A DNA stretch of 50,066 bases from Pseudomonas syringae (GCF_021606685.1 NZ_WKCB01000040.1:1-50066), one strand, 5' to 3'. Positions 17,396-35,631 are shown, counted from the stretch's first letter. Translations and numbers: made by a program. Notes: a model not told the origin generated them from the sequence alone.

Positions 17396-18241
17396 TTAAC
17401 CGAGCAAAGCACGACCATGGTGTCGCAAATGGTCCTCGATGAAGCTGGCGATAAAGAAGTAGCTGTGGTCATAGCCGGGCTGCAGGCGCAGTTCCAGCGG
17501 GTGGTTCGCCGCCTTGGCCGCTTGCACCAGGGCGTCAGGCTTGAGCTGCACCGCGAGGAAGTCGTCGCGGTCGCCCTGGTCGACCAGCAATGGCAGTTTT
17601 TCCGAGGCTTCGCTGATCAGCACGCAGGCATCCCATTCGCGCCACTTTGAGCGCTCTTCACCCAGGTAACGGGAGAAGGCTTTCTGCCCCCATGGGCAAT
17701 CCATCGGGTTGTTGATCGGCGAAAACGCCGACACCGACTGATAACGCCCCGGGTTGCGCAAAGCACATATCAGCGCGCCGTGGCCCCCCATGGAGTGGCC
17801 ACTGATACCGCGCCGATCGGATGCGGGGAAATGCGCTTCAACCAACGCAGGCAATTCCTGCACTACATAGTCATGCATCCGATAGTGCTTGGCCCAGGGT
17901 TCCTGCGTGGCATTCAGATAGAAGCCAGCGCCGAGGCCGAAATCCCAAGCGTTGTCCGGGTCGCCCGGCACACCGGGGCCGCGCGGGCTGGTGTCGGGTG
18001 CGACGATGATCAACCCCAACTCGGCGGCCATGCGCTGGGCGCCGGCTTTCTGCATGAAATTCTCATCGGTGCAGGTCAGCCCGGACAGCCAGTACAACAC
18101 CGGCAACTTGCCGCCCTGCTCCGCTTGCGGCGGCAGATAGACGGCGAAAGTCATGTCGCAACCAAGCACATCGGAGTGATGTTTATAGCGTTTATGCCAG
18201 CCGCCGAAGCTCTTCTGGCACGACAGGTTTTCCAGACTCAT
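17396..18241 (-). CDS. fghA: S-formylglutathione hydrolase
   Basis: 281-residue alpha/beta-hydrolase of the esterase D family that splits S-formylglutathione to formate and glutathione. The nucleophile elbow is [10 protein letters not shown], and the oxyanion region is [13 protein letters not shown]. The catalytic His is in YDHSYFF near the C-terminus. It follows adhC by eight bases, so both steps of formaldehyde oxidation are co-transcribed. Confidence 0.96.
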   Translation of the reverse strand: MSLENLSCQKSFGGWHKRYKHHSDVLGCDMTFAVYLPPQAEQGGKLPVLYWLSGLTCTDENFMQKAGAQRMAAELGLIIVAPDTSPRGPGVPGDPDNAWDFGLGAGFYLNATQEPWAKHYRMHDYVVQELPALVEAHFPASDRRGISGHSMGGHGALICALRNPGRYQSVSAFSPINNPMDCPWGQKAFSRYLGEERSKWREWDACVLISEASEKLPLLVDQGDRDDFLAVQLKPDALVQAAKAANHPLELRLQPGYDHSYFFIASFIEDHLRHHGRALLG

Positions 18242-18249
18242 GGCCGACC

Positions 18250-19472
<1,223 letters not shown>

Positions 19473-20372
19473 ATGCTGGAAAACCGCTGGGAAGGCATTG
19501 ATGAGTTCGTCGCCGTAGCCGAATGCTGCCAATTCACGGCAGCGGCCGAGCGGCTGGGCGTGTCGTCGTCGCATATCAGCCGGCAAGTCGCGCGCCTCGA
19601 AGAACGCCTGCAAACACGGTTGCTGTATCGCAGCACCCGACGCGTCACGCTGACGGAGGCCGGCCAGACCTTTTTGCAACACTGCCAGCGCTTGCAGGAT
19701 GGCCGCGAGGAAGCCCTGCGCGCCGTGGGCGACCTGGCCAGCGAACCCAAGGGCATGTTGCGCATGACGTGCGCGGTGGCGTATGGCGAACGGTTTATCG
19801 TGCCGCTGGTGACACGCTTTATGGGCCTGTATCCGCAATTGCGGGTGGACGTGGAGCTGAGCAACCGCCAGCTGGACCTGGTACATGAGGGCCTCGACCT
19901 GGCCATTCGCCTGGGGCGCCTTGCCGACTCGCGCATGGTCGCCAGCCGCCTGGCGCCACGCCGCATGTACCTGTGCGCATCACCCTCCTACGTTGAACGG
20001 TATGGCCGCCCACACAGCTTGTCGGAACTGAGCCGGCACAACTGCCTGATCGGCAGCTCGGATATCTGGCAACTGGAGCAGGACGGGCGGGAGTTTTCCC
20101 AACGAGTACAGGGAAACTGGCGTTGCAACAGTGGGCAGGCAGTGCTGGATGCCGCACTCCAGGGCGTCGGCCTGTGTCAGTTGCCTGACTACTACGTGCT
20201 GGAGCACCTGAAAAGCGGGGCCCTGGTGTCGCTGCTCGAGGCGCACCAGCCGCCGAACACGGCCGTTTGGGCGCTTTACCCGCAACAACGCCATCTCTCG
20301 CCCAAAGTACGCAAACTGGTCGACTTCCTCAAAGACGGGCTGGCACAACATGCCGTCTACACCGCCATATAG
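19473..20372 (+). CDS. LysR-family regulator, GfnR-like (formaldehyde detoxification)
   Basis: 299-residue LysR transcription factor. The N-terminal winged helix-turn-helix covers about residues 1-60 (FTAAAERLGVSSSHISRQVARLE), and the effector domain covers about 90-295. In P. aeruginosa the divergent neighbour of adhC-fghA is GfnR, an activator of glutathione-dependent formaldehyde oxidation, and position here is the same. No terminator separates it from the toxin-like gene 66 bases downstream. Confidence 0.88.
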   Translation: MLENRWEGIDEFVAVAECCQFTAAAERLGVSSSHISRQVARLEERLQTRLLYRSTRRVTLTEAGQTFLQHCQRLQDGREEALRAVGDLASEPKGMLRMTCAVAYGERFIVPLVTRFMGLYPQLRVDVELSNRQLDLVHEGLDLAIRLGRLADSRMVASRLAPRRMYLCASPSYVERYGRPHSLSELSRHNCLIGSSDIWQLEQDGREFSQRVQGNWRCNSGQAVLDAALQGVGLCQLPDYYVLEHLKSGALVSLLEAHQPPNTAVWALYPQQRHLSPKVRKLVDFLKDGLAQHAVYTAI

Positions 20373-20438
20373 ATAACGCCTGGTCATCCGCCGTTTGCCT
20401 GCCAATACACACAGATTTCATTGCGTGAAGGCCAACAG

Positions 20439-23400
20439 ATGACCACCCAAACCCCACAGATTCAACGCACCAACCACTTTATCCGCAAGGTACTGGCCGA
20501 CTTCCCCGTGCCCAGCGAAATTGCTGACCGGTTGATCCGCGAGCACGCCCAACCGTTCTGCGACGAAGAGCTGGACCCTGACACCACGCTGCTGACGACT
20601 ATCGAATACAACACCGATAACCCCGACGCGCCTTTCACCGGCGCCATCGTCCAGTCGATGACCCTGACCGAAGCGATGATCGCCAATGCCCCCGAGCCCC
20701 CTGGTGGCCTGGTCAATTTCACGGACTTTTCGCTGACCGCGCCGTATTTCACCATCGTCCCCGAGTTGCCGCGCCTGATGGATAACCGCATCCCGGCGAT
20801 GTTCAACGAAGAGTTCATCGCGGCCGGCTGGATTCCACCACGGCGCTATGAGGCGATTTACCTGCACAGCGAGCCACAGGCTTATGGGCCGAGCACCCAA
20901 CTGAGCATCTCCCCGCAAACCTTTCGCAACGCGGTGCAATCGAGCAATTTCGAGCAGGTTTACAACGAGGCCATCACGGCGTTCTGGGACAAGCACCAGG
21001 AAAACTACAAAACCCTGATGCGCATGGCCTTCATCCAAGGCTATCTGAATCAGTTCGAAGAATTCACGCTGACCGATGAAGAGCGCCGGCTGGCGGCGCG
21101 AGCAGCGGGAGTCAACGCCGGCAAGGATTTCAGCGACTTGTCCCTTGAAGACCTGCAGGCGCCCTACGTGCTGGATAAAAATCTTTCGCTGCGCCTGCTG
21201 CGTATCCATCACAGCGAAGCCACCGACATTCTCACCATCACTGACAACCAGAGCCAGATCACCCTGCTCTACATTCCGGGCAACTCGTCGCCCTTCCACG
21301 GTTTTATCAATCCGGCATCAATGCGCTCGTGGCTGGTGGGCGCGGCCAAGACGGCCACTCAACGCAAAGCCCTGACCAACCATTTCGAACCCGAAACCGT
21401 CGACGCAGGCCTGATCTACAGTGGGGTCGAGGAAGCCTTGGTGGGAATGACCGCCTTTCCCGGCCCCGCCCCGACGTCTGGCCTTTTCAATAGCCTGCTG
21501 CCAAACGCCTATTGGGATCCGGAGCAATACATCAACAACCCCATGTACCCGGCGCTGAGCGGCAACCCTTTCGACTATATAACCCGACAGGTGAAGGCAC
21601 GTATCAGCAAGTTGATGGCGCGCACCCTCGTTTCGCCCCTCGACACCAAGAAGGCGAATACCCTCGACGCCCTGGAAAAAGGCTGTTTGCTGGCGATCCC
21701 CCTGGCCCTCGCCATGCGATCAGCACTGCTTGCAGAGTTTTGTTTCCTGACCCAGGGCCTCACCGAGATGGCAATCGGTACCGACGACATACTCACAGAC
21801 AAACCCAAAGGCGCGGAGCGGATCATCTTCGGCGCCCTGAACGCATTGCCCGTGGCGATCCACGGCCTTGGCACCCAGGCCGCCACCCTCAACAGCTTGC
21901 GCAGTCAGCTAGGCAAGGCTGTTCGACAGGCGAGCGGCAATATCAAGGTCAGCATCGTCTCCAGCAGTTCGACGCCGGTCCCGGATCCGGGTCGAGTGCT
22001 GAGCACCTGGCCCCGCCCTACGGGCCTGCAAACCGTGAAGATACTGGGCAAATCATTCATTACCTACCTGACGCCCGATGAAAGCGGTTTTTTCGAACTG
22101 TTCATGAATGACCCAGAAACCCCCTTGAACATCCACGCAACCGGGCTTTACGCCATCCAGAGCGCCGATCTGCACTGGCGGGTAGCGGGACTGAGCGGCG
22201 GCGGTGCATTCCGCAACAGCTGGCAGCGCATTTACCGGTTTTTTGGCGGCCCTGCCCATTCCAGCCTTTTCAATGCCTATGAAATGCCCAGCCCGCTGCG
22301 CGAGGCCGTGGCGAGCATGATGAGCGACCACAGTTCATTTTCCGCAGACTTCGAACCGCTTGGAAGCCAACAACAGCCACTCAGGGATGCACGCAACCTG
22401 TTCTTTGAGAAAAGAAACAAACTGGCCGAAGACGCGACGACCTTCTTTAACAACCGCACGTCATCCCCCGTACGGCCGGTATTACCGACCTTCGGCCTCG
22501 ACGAGTCCCAAACCAGCATCATCCACAAACTCTTCAGCGTCAGCGATGGGCTGGTGCTCGGCGAAAGCCACGATGCGCTGTCGAGCAAGGCTTTTCTGAT
22601 GGACAACATGCAGGCGCTGGCGCGCGAAGGGGTCAAGCGGATCTATTTCGAGCATTTGCTGACGGACGTTCACACGCCGCTGATCAAGCTGTTCTACCGT
22701 TCCAGGACGGCAGCCATGTCGAATGAATTGATAAGCTACCTGAGGGGCATTTATCCGCCCCGCAGCGACAGCCATTACTCGTTTTTGAATATTTTGATCA
22801 AAGCCAGGGAGGCAGGGATCAAGATCCAACCCATCGACTGCACCGCCAGTTACATGGTCAGGGACATGACAGACGCCAATGGCACGCTGCGCCAACGCAT
22901 GATGAACTTCTTTGCGACCGAGGTGATCAAGTGGGTCCAGACCACCAAAAGCCATCCAGGGAAATGGGTCGCGCTGGTCGGTGACAGCCACACCAACAAT
23001 TACCGGGGCGTCCCCGGCTTGGCCGAGCTGACCGGTAGCATCGGCCTGCGAGTAGAGGACGCGCGCGTCGGACAGCGACTGGGGATCGAAGCCGACCCCG
23101 GCCGAACCTCCAGCATGGGAATTGGCAAAGGCGATGCGACGGTGAAGGCCGACTTTGTATTGCGGGTTGATACCACATCATTGCAAAAACCCGCGCTCGT
23201 GCTCCCCGGCCCATCGCACAGCCTGGCGGTCAAATCGCCCCAGGCACAGCTGAGCAAACCGGGGCAGTTCCAATTAACGGCGGCCACGCCCACCACGGCT
23301 GCGCAGATTCTCTACCGATCACGGCGCGGCAACATCCAAACCTTCGAGGTCACTCAAACCGCAAAGCTGTTTTCCATCAGCGCGCCAGGCTGGTCAATCG

Positions 23401-23480
23401 ACCAAAAGCCCTTCAGCAGCGTGCAAGCCTTGGTGGATGCACTGAAAACCAGGCCCGGCGTGGAGCAGGTAACCGACTGA
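20439..23480 (+). CDS. Predicted large toxin/effector: dermonecrotic-like N-terminus and ChaN/EreA/TIKI-like core
   Basis: 1013 residues, starting at an ATG with GAAGG seven bases upstream (an earlier in-frame TTG at 20421 is less likely). The N-terminal part resembles the DUF6543 'dermonecrotic toxin' domain of large Pseudomonas proteins. There is no Sec signal. Hydrophobic stretches at about 415-447 and 462-482 may insert into membranes. Residues about 690-880 carry GESHD (708-712), YFEH (Glu738, His739) and VGDSHTN (848-853), which look like the GExH-type metal sites of ChaN/EreA/TIKI proteins. Residues about 930-1010 may be an SH2-like fold. The gene lies between conserved genes and has no visible immunity gene. 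Secretion route and target are unknown. Confidence 0.75.
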   Translation: MTTQTPQIQRTNHFIRKVLADFPVPSEIADRLIREHAQPFCDEELDPDTTLLTTIEYNTDNPDAPFTGAIVQSMTLTEAMIANAPEPPGGLVNFTDFSLTAPYFTIVPELPRLMDNRIPAMFNEEFIAAGWIPPRRYEAIYLHSEPQAYGPSTQLSISPQTFRNAVQSSNFEQVYNEAITAFWDKHQENYKTLMRMAFIQGYLNQFEEFTLTDEERRLAARAAGVNAGKDFSDLSLEDLQAPYVLDKNLSLRLLRIHHSEATDILTITDNQSQITLLYIPGNSSPFHGFINPASMRSWLVGAAKTATQRKALTNHFEPETVDAGLIYSGVEEALVGMTAFPGPAPTSGLFNSLLPNAYWDPEQYINNPMYPALSGNPFDYITRQVKARISKLMARTLVSPLDTKKANTLDALEKGCLLAIPLALAMRSALLAEFCFLTQGLTEMAIGTDDILTDKPKGAERIIFGALNALPVAIHGLGTQAATLNSLRSQLGKAVRQASGNIKVSIVSSSSTPVPDPGRVLSTWPRPTGLQTVKILGKSFITYLTPDESGFFELFMNDPETPLNIHATGLYAIQSADLHWRVAGLSGGGAFRNSWQRIYRFFGGPAHSSLFNAYEMPSPLREAVASMMSDHSSFSADFEPLGSQQQPLRDARNLFFEKRNKLAEDATTFFNNRTSSPVRPVLPTFGLDESQTSIIHKLFSVSDGLVLGESHDALSSKAFLMDNMQALAREGVKRIYFEHLLTDVHTPLIKLFYRSRTAAMSNELISYLRGIYPPRSDSHYSFLNILIKAREAGIKIQPIDCTASYMVRDMTDANGTLRQRMMNFFATEVIKWVQTTKSHPGKWVALVGDSHTNNYRGVPGLAELTGSIGLRVEDARVGQRLGIEADPGRTSSMGIGKGDATVKADFVLRVDTTSLQKPALVLPGPSHSLAVKSPQAQLSKPGQFQLTAATPTTAAQILYRSRRGNIQTFEVTQTAKLFSISAPGWSIDQKPFSSVQALVDALKTRPGVEQVTD

Positions 23481-23481
23481 C

Positions 23482-24192
23482 TCAAACAGGCTGGCTGGCC
23501 CGACGCTGACGCAGCCATTCAAGGTCTTCCGGGCGGGTGACCTTGATATTGTCCGCACGGCCTTCGATCAGGCGCGGCGCGTGCCCGGCCCATTCCATGG
23601 CGGACGCCTCGTCGGTGATCACCACGTCGGAGACCAGGCTGTCGGCCAGGGCCTGATGCAAGGCGCCCAGGCGGAACATCTGCGGGGTATAAGCCTGCCA
23701 GATTTCGCTGCGGTCGATGGTTTCGACTACTCGGCCCTGCTTGTCGGCGCGCTTGAGGGTGTCGCGCGCCGGCACCGCGAGCAGCCCGCCAACAGCATCG
23801 CCGGCCAGCTCATCGAGCAGCTTGTCGAGGTCGTCGCGGTTGAGGTTGGGCCGCGCGGCATCGTGGACCAGCACCCAATCGTCATCACTGGCGCCCTGTG
23901 CGTGCAAGTACAACAAAGCGTTCAGCACCGAACCCGAGCGCTCTGCTCCACCATCCACCCGCACGATACGCGGGTCGGTGGCGCACGCCAGGGTTGGCCA
24001 ATAGGGATCATCCACAGCAACGCTGACCACCAGCCCCTTGAGGCCTGGGTGATCGAGGAAACAGCCAAGGCTGAGTTCAAGAATAGTGCGCCCGCCCAGT
24101 TGCAGATATTGCTTGGGACGGTCTGCGGCCATACGGGCACCGACGCCCGCGGCAGGAATCACGGCCCAGAAGGCCGGTGACGGAATACTCAT
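23482..24192 (-). CDS. ispD: 2-C-methyl-D-erythritol 4-phosphate cytidylyltransferase
   Basis: 236-residue MEP-pathway enzyme that joins CTP to methylerythritol phosphate. The nucleotide loop is PAAGVGARMAADRPKQY, and the second family signature is VLVHDAARPNL. Its start overlaps ftsB by four bases (ATGA). Its stop is one base from the stop of the convergent toxin-like gene, with no room for a separate terminator. Confidence 0.96.
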   Translation of the reverse strand: MSIPSPAFWAVIPAAGVGARMAADRPKQYLQLGGRTILELSLGCFLDHPGLKGLVVSVAVDDPYWPTLACATDPRIVRVDGGAERSGSVLNALLYLHAQGASDDDWVLVHDAARPNLNRDDLDKLLDELAGDAVGGLLAVPARDTLKRADKQGRVVETIDRSEIWQAYTPQMFRLGALHQALADSLVSDVVITDEASAMEWAGHAPRLIEGRADNIKVTRPEDLEWLRQRRASQPV

Positions 24193-24467
24193 TGGGCCAA
24201 CTGGTAGAGGGTTTCGCCCTCCTTGACCATGCCCAACTCATGACGAGCCCGCTCTTCAACGGTCTCCGTACCTTTTTTCAACTCAAGCACTTCGGCATCG
24301 AGGACGCGATTGCGCTCCAGCAGGCGTTCGTTTTCGGCATGCTGATCGGCAATTTGCTGGGTCAGGTCTTTTACCTGCGCAAAGCTGCCATTACCCACCC
24401 ATAGGCGGTATTGCAGGCCAGCCAGCAACAAGAGCAAGACGAGGAACAACCAATTGGGACTGCGCAT
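24189..24467 (-). CDS. ftsB: Cell division protein FtsB
   Basis: 92-residue bitopic inner-membrane protein of the FtsQBL complex. A short cytoplasmic MRSPNW is followed by one membrane helix (about 6-22) and a periplasmic coiled coil (about 30-70). The ATG at 24467 gives the usual length; longer upstream reading is unsupported. It lies between eno and ispD, as in other gammaproteobacteria. Confidence 0.94.
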   Translation of the reverse strand: MRSPNWLFLVLLLLLAGLQYRLWVGNGSFAQVKDLTQQIADQHAENERLLERNRVLDAEVLELKKGTETVEERARHELGMVKEGETLYQLAQ

Positions 24468-24525
24468 CGAATATCGGGTATCCAGTGAAAAAAGACAGCC
24501 ATGCAAAACTTTTACAGCAACTGAT

Positions 24526-24557
24526 AGCACGAAGCCTGGAAGACCCAGGCTTGTGCT
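24526..24557. other. Hairpin in the eno-ftsB intergenic region
   Basis: AGCAC-g-AAGCCTGG pairs with CCAGGCTT-GTGCT, a 13-bp stem with one bulged base. It has no T-tract. It could be an RNA processing or partial termination site after eno. Confidence 0.45.
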
Positions 24558-24638
24558 TGATAGCCATCAGATTAGCGTTGAAATGTTCACTATCGTGAAC
24601 TTTCCGACGCAATCCGCCGACTTTCTACCATTTACAGA

Positions 24639-26030
<1,392 letters not shown>

Positions 26031-26085
26031 TCAGACCCGTGGGCCTGAGCATAAAGCGTGGGAAAGTCTACCGGAGAAACGACGC

Positions 26086-28589
<2,504 letters not shown>

Positions 28590-28841
28590 TTAAAGCGGTA
28601 CGAGCCGCCGGGGAAAGCGAAGGAAGGCCGAAGCCCCCGATCACCTGCATTAATCACAGTGCACCTTTCAAAAAAACCGCCGCGTTGTGACAGACCAGCA
28701 ATGAAACACCGGTACGTTGATCGCTACACATTTTTTGGAATCGCCCAGCAAAGACTGCTTGGTAATCGGCAACTGCTGCGATTCAGGCGAATCCACAGAA
28801 GTTGTATCAAGAAGGGAGCGTAGTCTACCGGAAAGGCTCTA

Positions 28842-30161
28842 TCAGCTCAAACCTTGATCGCAGGTCTGTGGCATCCAATGTAGCTGCCAGCCTCCCGACG
28901 GCATCGGCCATAGCCCTGCAAGGCTTGGGACAGCCAGCAATTGCTCGCCCTGGTAGAGCAGCGGCAATCTGCCACGGATGAACCCCGGCAACCCACATTC
29001 ATTCAGCAGGCGCTTCAAGTCGCGCCGACCTCGACCTGGCACTTCGATGATTTCACCGCCTTGTCGATAACGCACTACCAGCGGGCCTTCAGGGGCCTTG
29101 CCGATAAATCTCAACTGACCATTACCGGGTAACTCTAGTGGGTTTTGCGGATCGGACCAGCTCAGCGTTGCGTCGGAAAATTCCGCGCTGCTGGAGGGCA
29201 GCCACCAGATGCGCGCGCCGCAACGGTGTAACTCGCCATCGGCCAGGCGCCATGAAGGCTGTGCGTCGTTCCTGGCGTCACGCAGCGAATACCAGCTGGC
29301 CCAGTGGTCGGTGTCGGGCAGACGAGTCAGTGGCGCCAGCCAATGGCGCAGGGCATTGCGTTGGCGAGCGTCGGACAGTTCGCGCAATGGTGCGAGCGCC
29401 AGTGACGGCAACGGCAGCCAGGGAAACGCCGAAGGCTGGTCGGCTGCGTGCAGGTCCAACACTGCCAACTCGTCCAGCAAGCCCTGGGCTTCGCTCAGGT
29501 GTTCGGCGGTACGGGCCAAGCCCGGCACAGCTTGAGGCCAGCGCTCGGTCAGTGCAGGGAGTACCCGATGACGCAGGTAATTGCGCGAGAAGCGTGGATC
29601 GGCGTTGGAGGGGTCTTCGATCCACTTCAATTGGTGTTCACGGGCATAGGCTTCCAATTCAACGCGTGAGACGTCCAACAGCGGCCGCACCAGGTGCCCA
29701 GCCGCCAGTGGGCGATGCGCGGGCATCGCCGCCAACCCGCGCACCCCGGCGCCACGCAACAGGCGAAACAACAGGGTTTCAGCCTGATCGTCACGATGCT
29801 GGCCGGTCAGCAGCACCTCCCCTGCCCCAACCACCTCGGCAAACGCCTGATAACGCGCATCGCGGGCGGCGCGCTCAAGGCTGGAGCCCGGCTGCACCTG
29901 CACGCGCATGATCCGCAAGGGTACGCCCAGGCTGTCGCACACCACCTGGCAATGACTCGGCCAGGCATCGGCGACCGGTTGCAGGCCATGATGGACATGC
30001 ACAGCACTGAGGGGCGGGAGCGTTGCGGTTTTTGCCAGGGCGGCCAGGAGGTGCAACAGGACGGTGGAATCAAGCCCACCCGAGAATGCGATATGCCAGG
30101 CCGGGGCGTTGCGCCAGGGGGCAAGGTTTTGCAGGAGTTTGGCGGCTAAAGGGGGCTTCAT
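28842..30161 (-). CDS. tilS: tRNA(Ile)-lysidine synthase
   Basis: 439-residue N-type ATP pyrophosphatase that converts C34 of tRNA-Ile(CAU) to lysidine, switching its decoding from AUG to AUA. The PP-loop SGGLDSTVLLHLL lies near residues 28-40. Substrate-binding and C-terminal TilS domains follow. A 273-base gap separates it from pyrG. The REPIN at 30215 separates it from accA upstream. Confidence 0.95.
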   Translation of the reverse strand: MKPPLAAKLLQNLAPWRNAPAWHIAFSGGLDSTVLLHLLAALAKTATLPPLSAVHVHHGLQPVADAWPSHCQVVCDSLGVPLRIMRVQVQPGSSLERAARDARYQAFAEVVGAGEVLLTGQHRDDQAETLLFRLLRGAGVRGLAAMPAHRPLAAGHLVRPLLDVSRVELEAYAREHQLKWIEDPSNADPRFSRNYLRHRVLPALTERWPQAVPGLARTAEHLSEAQGLLDELAVLDLHAADQPSAFPWLPLPSLALAPLRELSDARQRNALRHWLAPLTRLPDTDHWASWYSLRDARNDAQPSWRLADGELHRCGARIWWLPSSSAEFSDATLSWSDPQNPLELPGNGQLRFIGKAPEGPLVVRYRQGGEIIEVPGRGRRDLKRLLNECGLPGFIRGRLPLLYQGEQLLAVPSLAGLWPMPSGGWQLHWMPQTCDQGLS

Positions 30162-30214
30162 GAAAAAATACCGCCATCAATCTGGAATGCGATAAACCAG
30201 CATACACAAAGCAA

Positions 30215-30306
30215 ATGTGGGAGGGGGCTTGCTCCCGATAGCGATGGGCCAGTCACCAGACAGGTTGACTGACACTCAGCAATCGGGGGCAAGCCCCCTC
30301 CCACAT
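30215..30306. repeat. REPIN, GTGGGAGGGGGCTTGC type
   Basis: Arms at 30215-30239 and 30282-30306 are inverted. The left reads GCTTGCTCCCGAT and the right corresponds to GCTTGCCCCCGAT, a one-base difference. The inner GTCA/TGAC inverted pair seen in the 12129 copy is also present. It lies between tilS and accA. Confidence 0.92.
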
Positions 30307-30322
30307 TGATACTGCTGCGACG

Positions 30323-31270
30323 TTAGAGGCCGTAGCTCATCAGACGCTCATAACGACGGGCCAGCAGCGCTTCGTTATCCAGCTTCTTGAGCATCGCCAG
30401 TTGCGAGGCCAACTCACCACGGATGGTCGCGGCAGCAGCGGCCGGGTCACGGTGGGCGCCGCCCAATGGCTCAGCGATCACTTTGTCGACGATACCCAGG
30501 CCTTTGAGGCGATCAGCCGTGATGCCCATGGCTTCAGCGGCGTCCGGGGCTTTTTCGGCGGTTTTCCACAGGATCGACGCACAACCTTCCGGCGAAATCA
30601 CCGCGTAGGTCGAGTACTGCAGCATGTTCAGCTGATCGCAGACGCCGATGGCCAGTGCACCGCCAGAACCACCTTCACCGATAACGGTGGCGATGATCGG
30701 GGTTTTCAGGCGGGACATCACACGCAGGTTCCAGGCAATCGCTTCGCTCTGGTTACGCTCTTCGGCGTCGATGCCCGGGTAAGCACCCGGGGTGTCGATG
30801 AAGGTCAGGATCGGCATCTTGAAACGCTCGGCCATTTCCATCAGGCGGCACGCCTTGCGGTAGCCTTCAGGACGCGGCATGCCGAAGTTGCGGCGCACTT
30901 TCTCACGCACTTCACGGCCTTTCTGGTGACCGATCACCATCACCGGCTGGTCGTCCAGGCGAGCGATACCGCCCACGATGGCCGCGTCGTCGGAGAAGTG
31001 GCGGTCGCCGTGCAGCTCGTCGAACTCGGTGAAGATATGCTGAATGTAGTCCAGGGTGTACGGACGGCGCGGGTGGCGAGCCAGGCGCGCGATCTGCCAA
31101 CTGGTCAGCTTGCCGAAGATGTCTTCGGTGAGCGTGCTGCTCTTGTCTTGCAGGCGAGCGATCTCATCGCCGATGTTCAGCGAATTGTCATTGCCGACCA
31201 GGCGCAATTCTTCAATCTTGGCTTGCAGGTCAGCGATCGGCTGTTCGAAATCAAGAAAATTCGGGTTCAT
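30323..31270 (-). CDS. accA: Acetyl-CoA carboxylase carboxyltransferase subunit alpha
   Basis: 315-residue alpha subunit of carboxyltransferase; with AccD it transfers the carboxyl group from biotin to acetyl-CoA. The core includes [31 protein letters not shown] and [12 protein letters not shown]. The ATG at 31270 gives the usual [20 protein letters not shown] start. It follows dnaE by about 130 bases. Confidence 0.97.
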   Translation of the reverse strand: MNPNFLDFEQPIADLQAKIEELRLVGNDNSLNIGDEIARLQDKSSTLTEDIFGKLTSWQIARLARHPRRPYTLDYIQHIFTEFDELHGDRHFSDDAAIVGGIARLDDQPVMVIGHQKGREVREKVRRNFGMPRPEGYRKACRLMEMAERFKMPILTFIDTPGAYPGIDAEERNQSEAIAWNLRVMSRLKTPIIATVIGEGGSGGALAIGVCDQLNMLQYSTYAVISPEGCASILWKTAEKAPDAAEAMGITADRLKGLGIVDKVIAEPLGGAHRDPAAAAATIRGELASQLAMLKKLDNEALLARRYERLMSYGL

Positions 31271-31380
31271 AAGCGTCCGTCTTGGGTCGACGGCCAAGGA
31301 GCCCCTGGCCAGCCGGTTGTCTATTCGCGCCCTACATTAAGTGAGAGGCGCGGTTAGGTCGAGATTAAATGTTCAGTCGA

Positions 31381-31398
31381 GGTCAGACATATCTGACC
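31381..31398. other. Small hairpin immediately after dnaE
   Basis: GGTCAGA / TCTGACC form a 7-bp stem with a 4-base loop, one base past the dnaE stop codon. There is no T-tract on the transcribed strand. It is a possible RNA 3' stabiliser or weak terminator. Confidence 0.35.
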
Positions 31399-31399
31399 G

Positions 31400-34921
<3,522 letters not shown>

Positions 34922-34951
34922 AGTGATCCTGTCTTGATACATGGAAACAAC

Positions 34952-34976
34952 AAGGCCCGGGATTGTACCGGGCCTT
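34952..34976 (-). terminator. Terminator-like hairpin between rnhB and dnaE
   Basis: AAGGCCCGG and CCGGGCCTT form a 9-bp stem with a 7-base loop. On the minus strand it is followed by a weak TTGTTGTTT tract. It may be a partial terminator after the lpx-rnhB transcript. Confidence 0.5.
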
Positions 34977-34998
34977 GGCAAAAACATCAGCCTCGCGA

Positions 34999-35631
34999 CT
35001 ACACCTCGCTGAGGCTCTCGCGCAGCTCGTAGGCCTGACGTACAGGGGCGAACGAGCGGCGATGGATCGGCGTGGGGCCAAGGCGCGCCAGAGCTTCCAG
35101 ATGAACGGGCGTCGGGTAGCCTTTGTGCCCGCCGATGCCATAGCCGGGATAGATCAGTTCGAACGCCGCCATTTCACGGTCGCGGCTGACCTTGGCCAGG
35201 ATCGACGCCGCAGCGATGGCGGGCACCTTGCTATCACCCTTGACCACTGCCTCCGCCGGCATCGCCAGTTTCGGGCAGCGGTTACCGTCAATCATCGCCA
35301 GCTTGGGCGTGATATGCAGGCCTTCAACCGCGCGCTGCATGGCCAGCATGGTGGCGTGGAGGATGTTCAACTCGTCGATTTCTTCGACTTCGGCCCGGGC
35401 GATATGCCAGCTCAGGGCTTTTTCACAGATCTCGTCGAAGAGCTTTTCGCGGCGCGCTTCGGTGAGTTTCTTCGAGTCGTTGAGGCCGAGGATCGGACGG
35501 TTCGGATCGAGGATCACCGCCGCCGTCACCACCGCGCCACACAACGGGCCGCGCCCTACTTCGTCAACCCCGGCCACCAGCTCGTGGGTCTGGGCAACCA
35601 GGCTGAAATCCAGGCCCATTTGCGTGCTCAT
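34999..35631 (-). CDS. rnhB: Ribonuclease HII
   Basis: 210-residue type 2 RNase H that removes ribonucleotides from DNA and RNA-DNA hybrids. The N-terminal [15 protein letters not shown] has the catalytic Asp-Glu pair, and IDGNRCP and KVSRDREM carry other conserved residues. Its start overlaps the lpxB stop by four bases. Confidence 0.96.
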   Translation of the reverse strand: MSTQMGLDFSLVAQTHELVAGVDEVGRGPLCGAVVTAAVILDPNRPILGLNDSKKLTEARREKLFDEICEKALSWHIARAEVEEIDELNILHATMLAMQRAVEGLHITPKLAMIDGNRCPKLAMPAEAVVKGDSKVPAIAAASILAKVSRDREMAAFELIYPGYGIGGHKGYPTPVHLEALARLGPTPIHRRSFAPVRQAYELRESLSEV

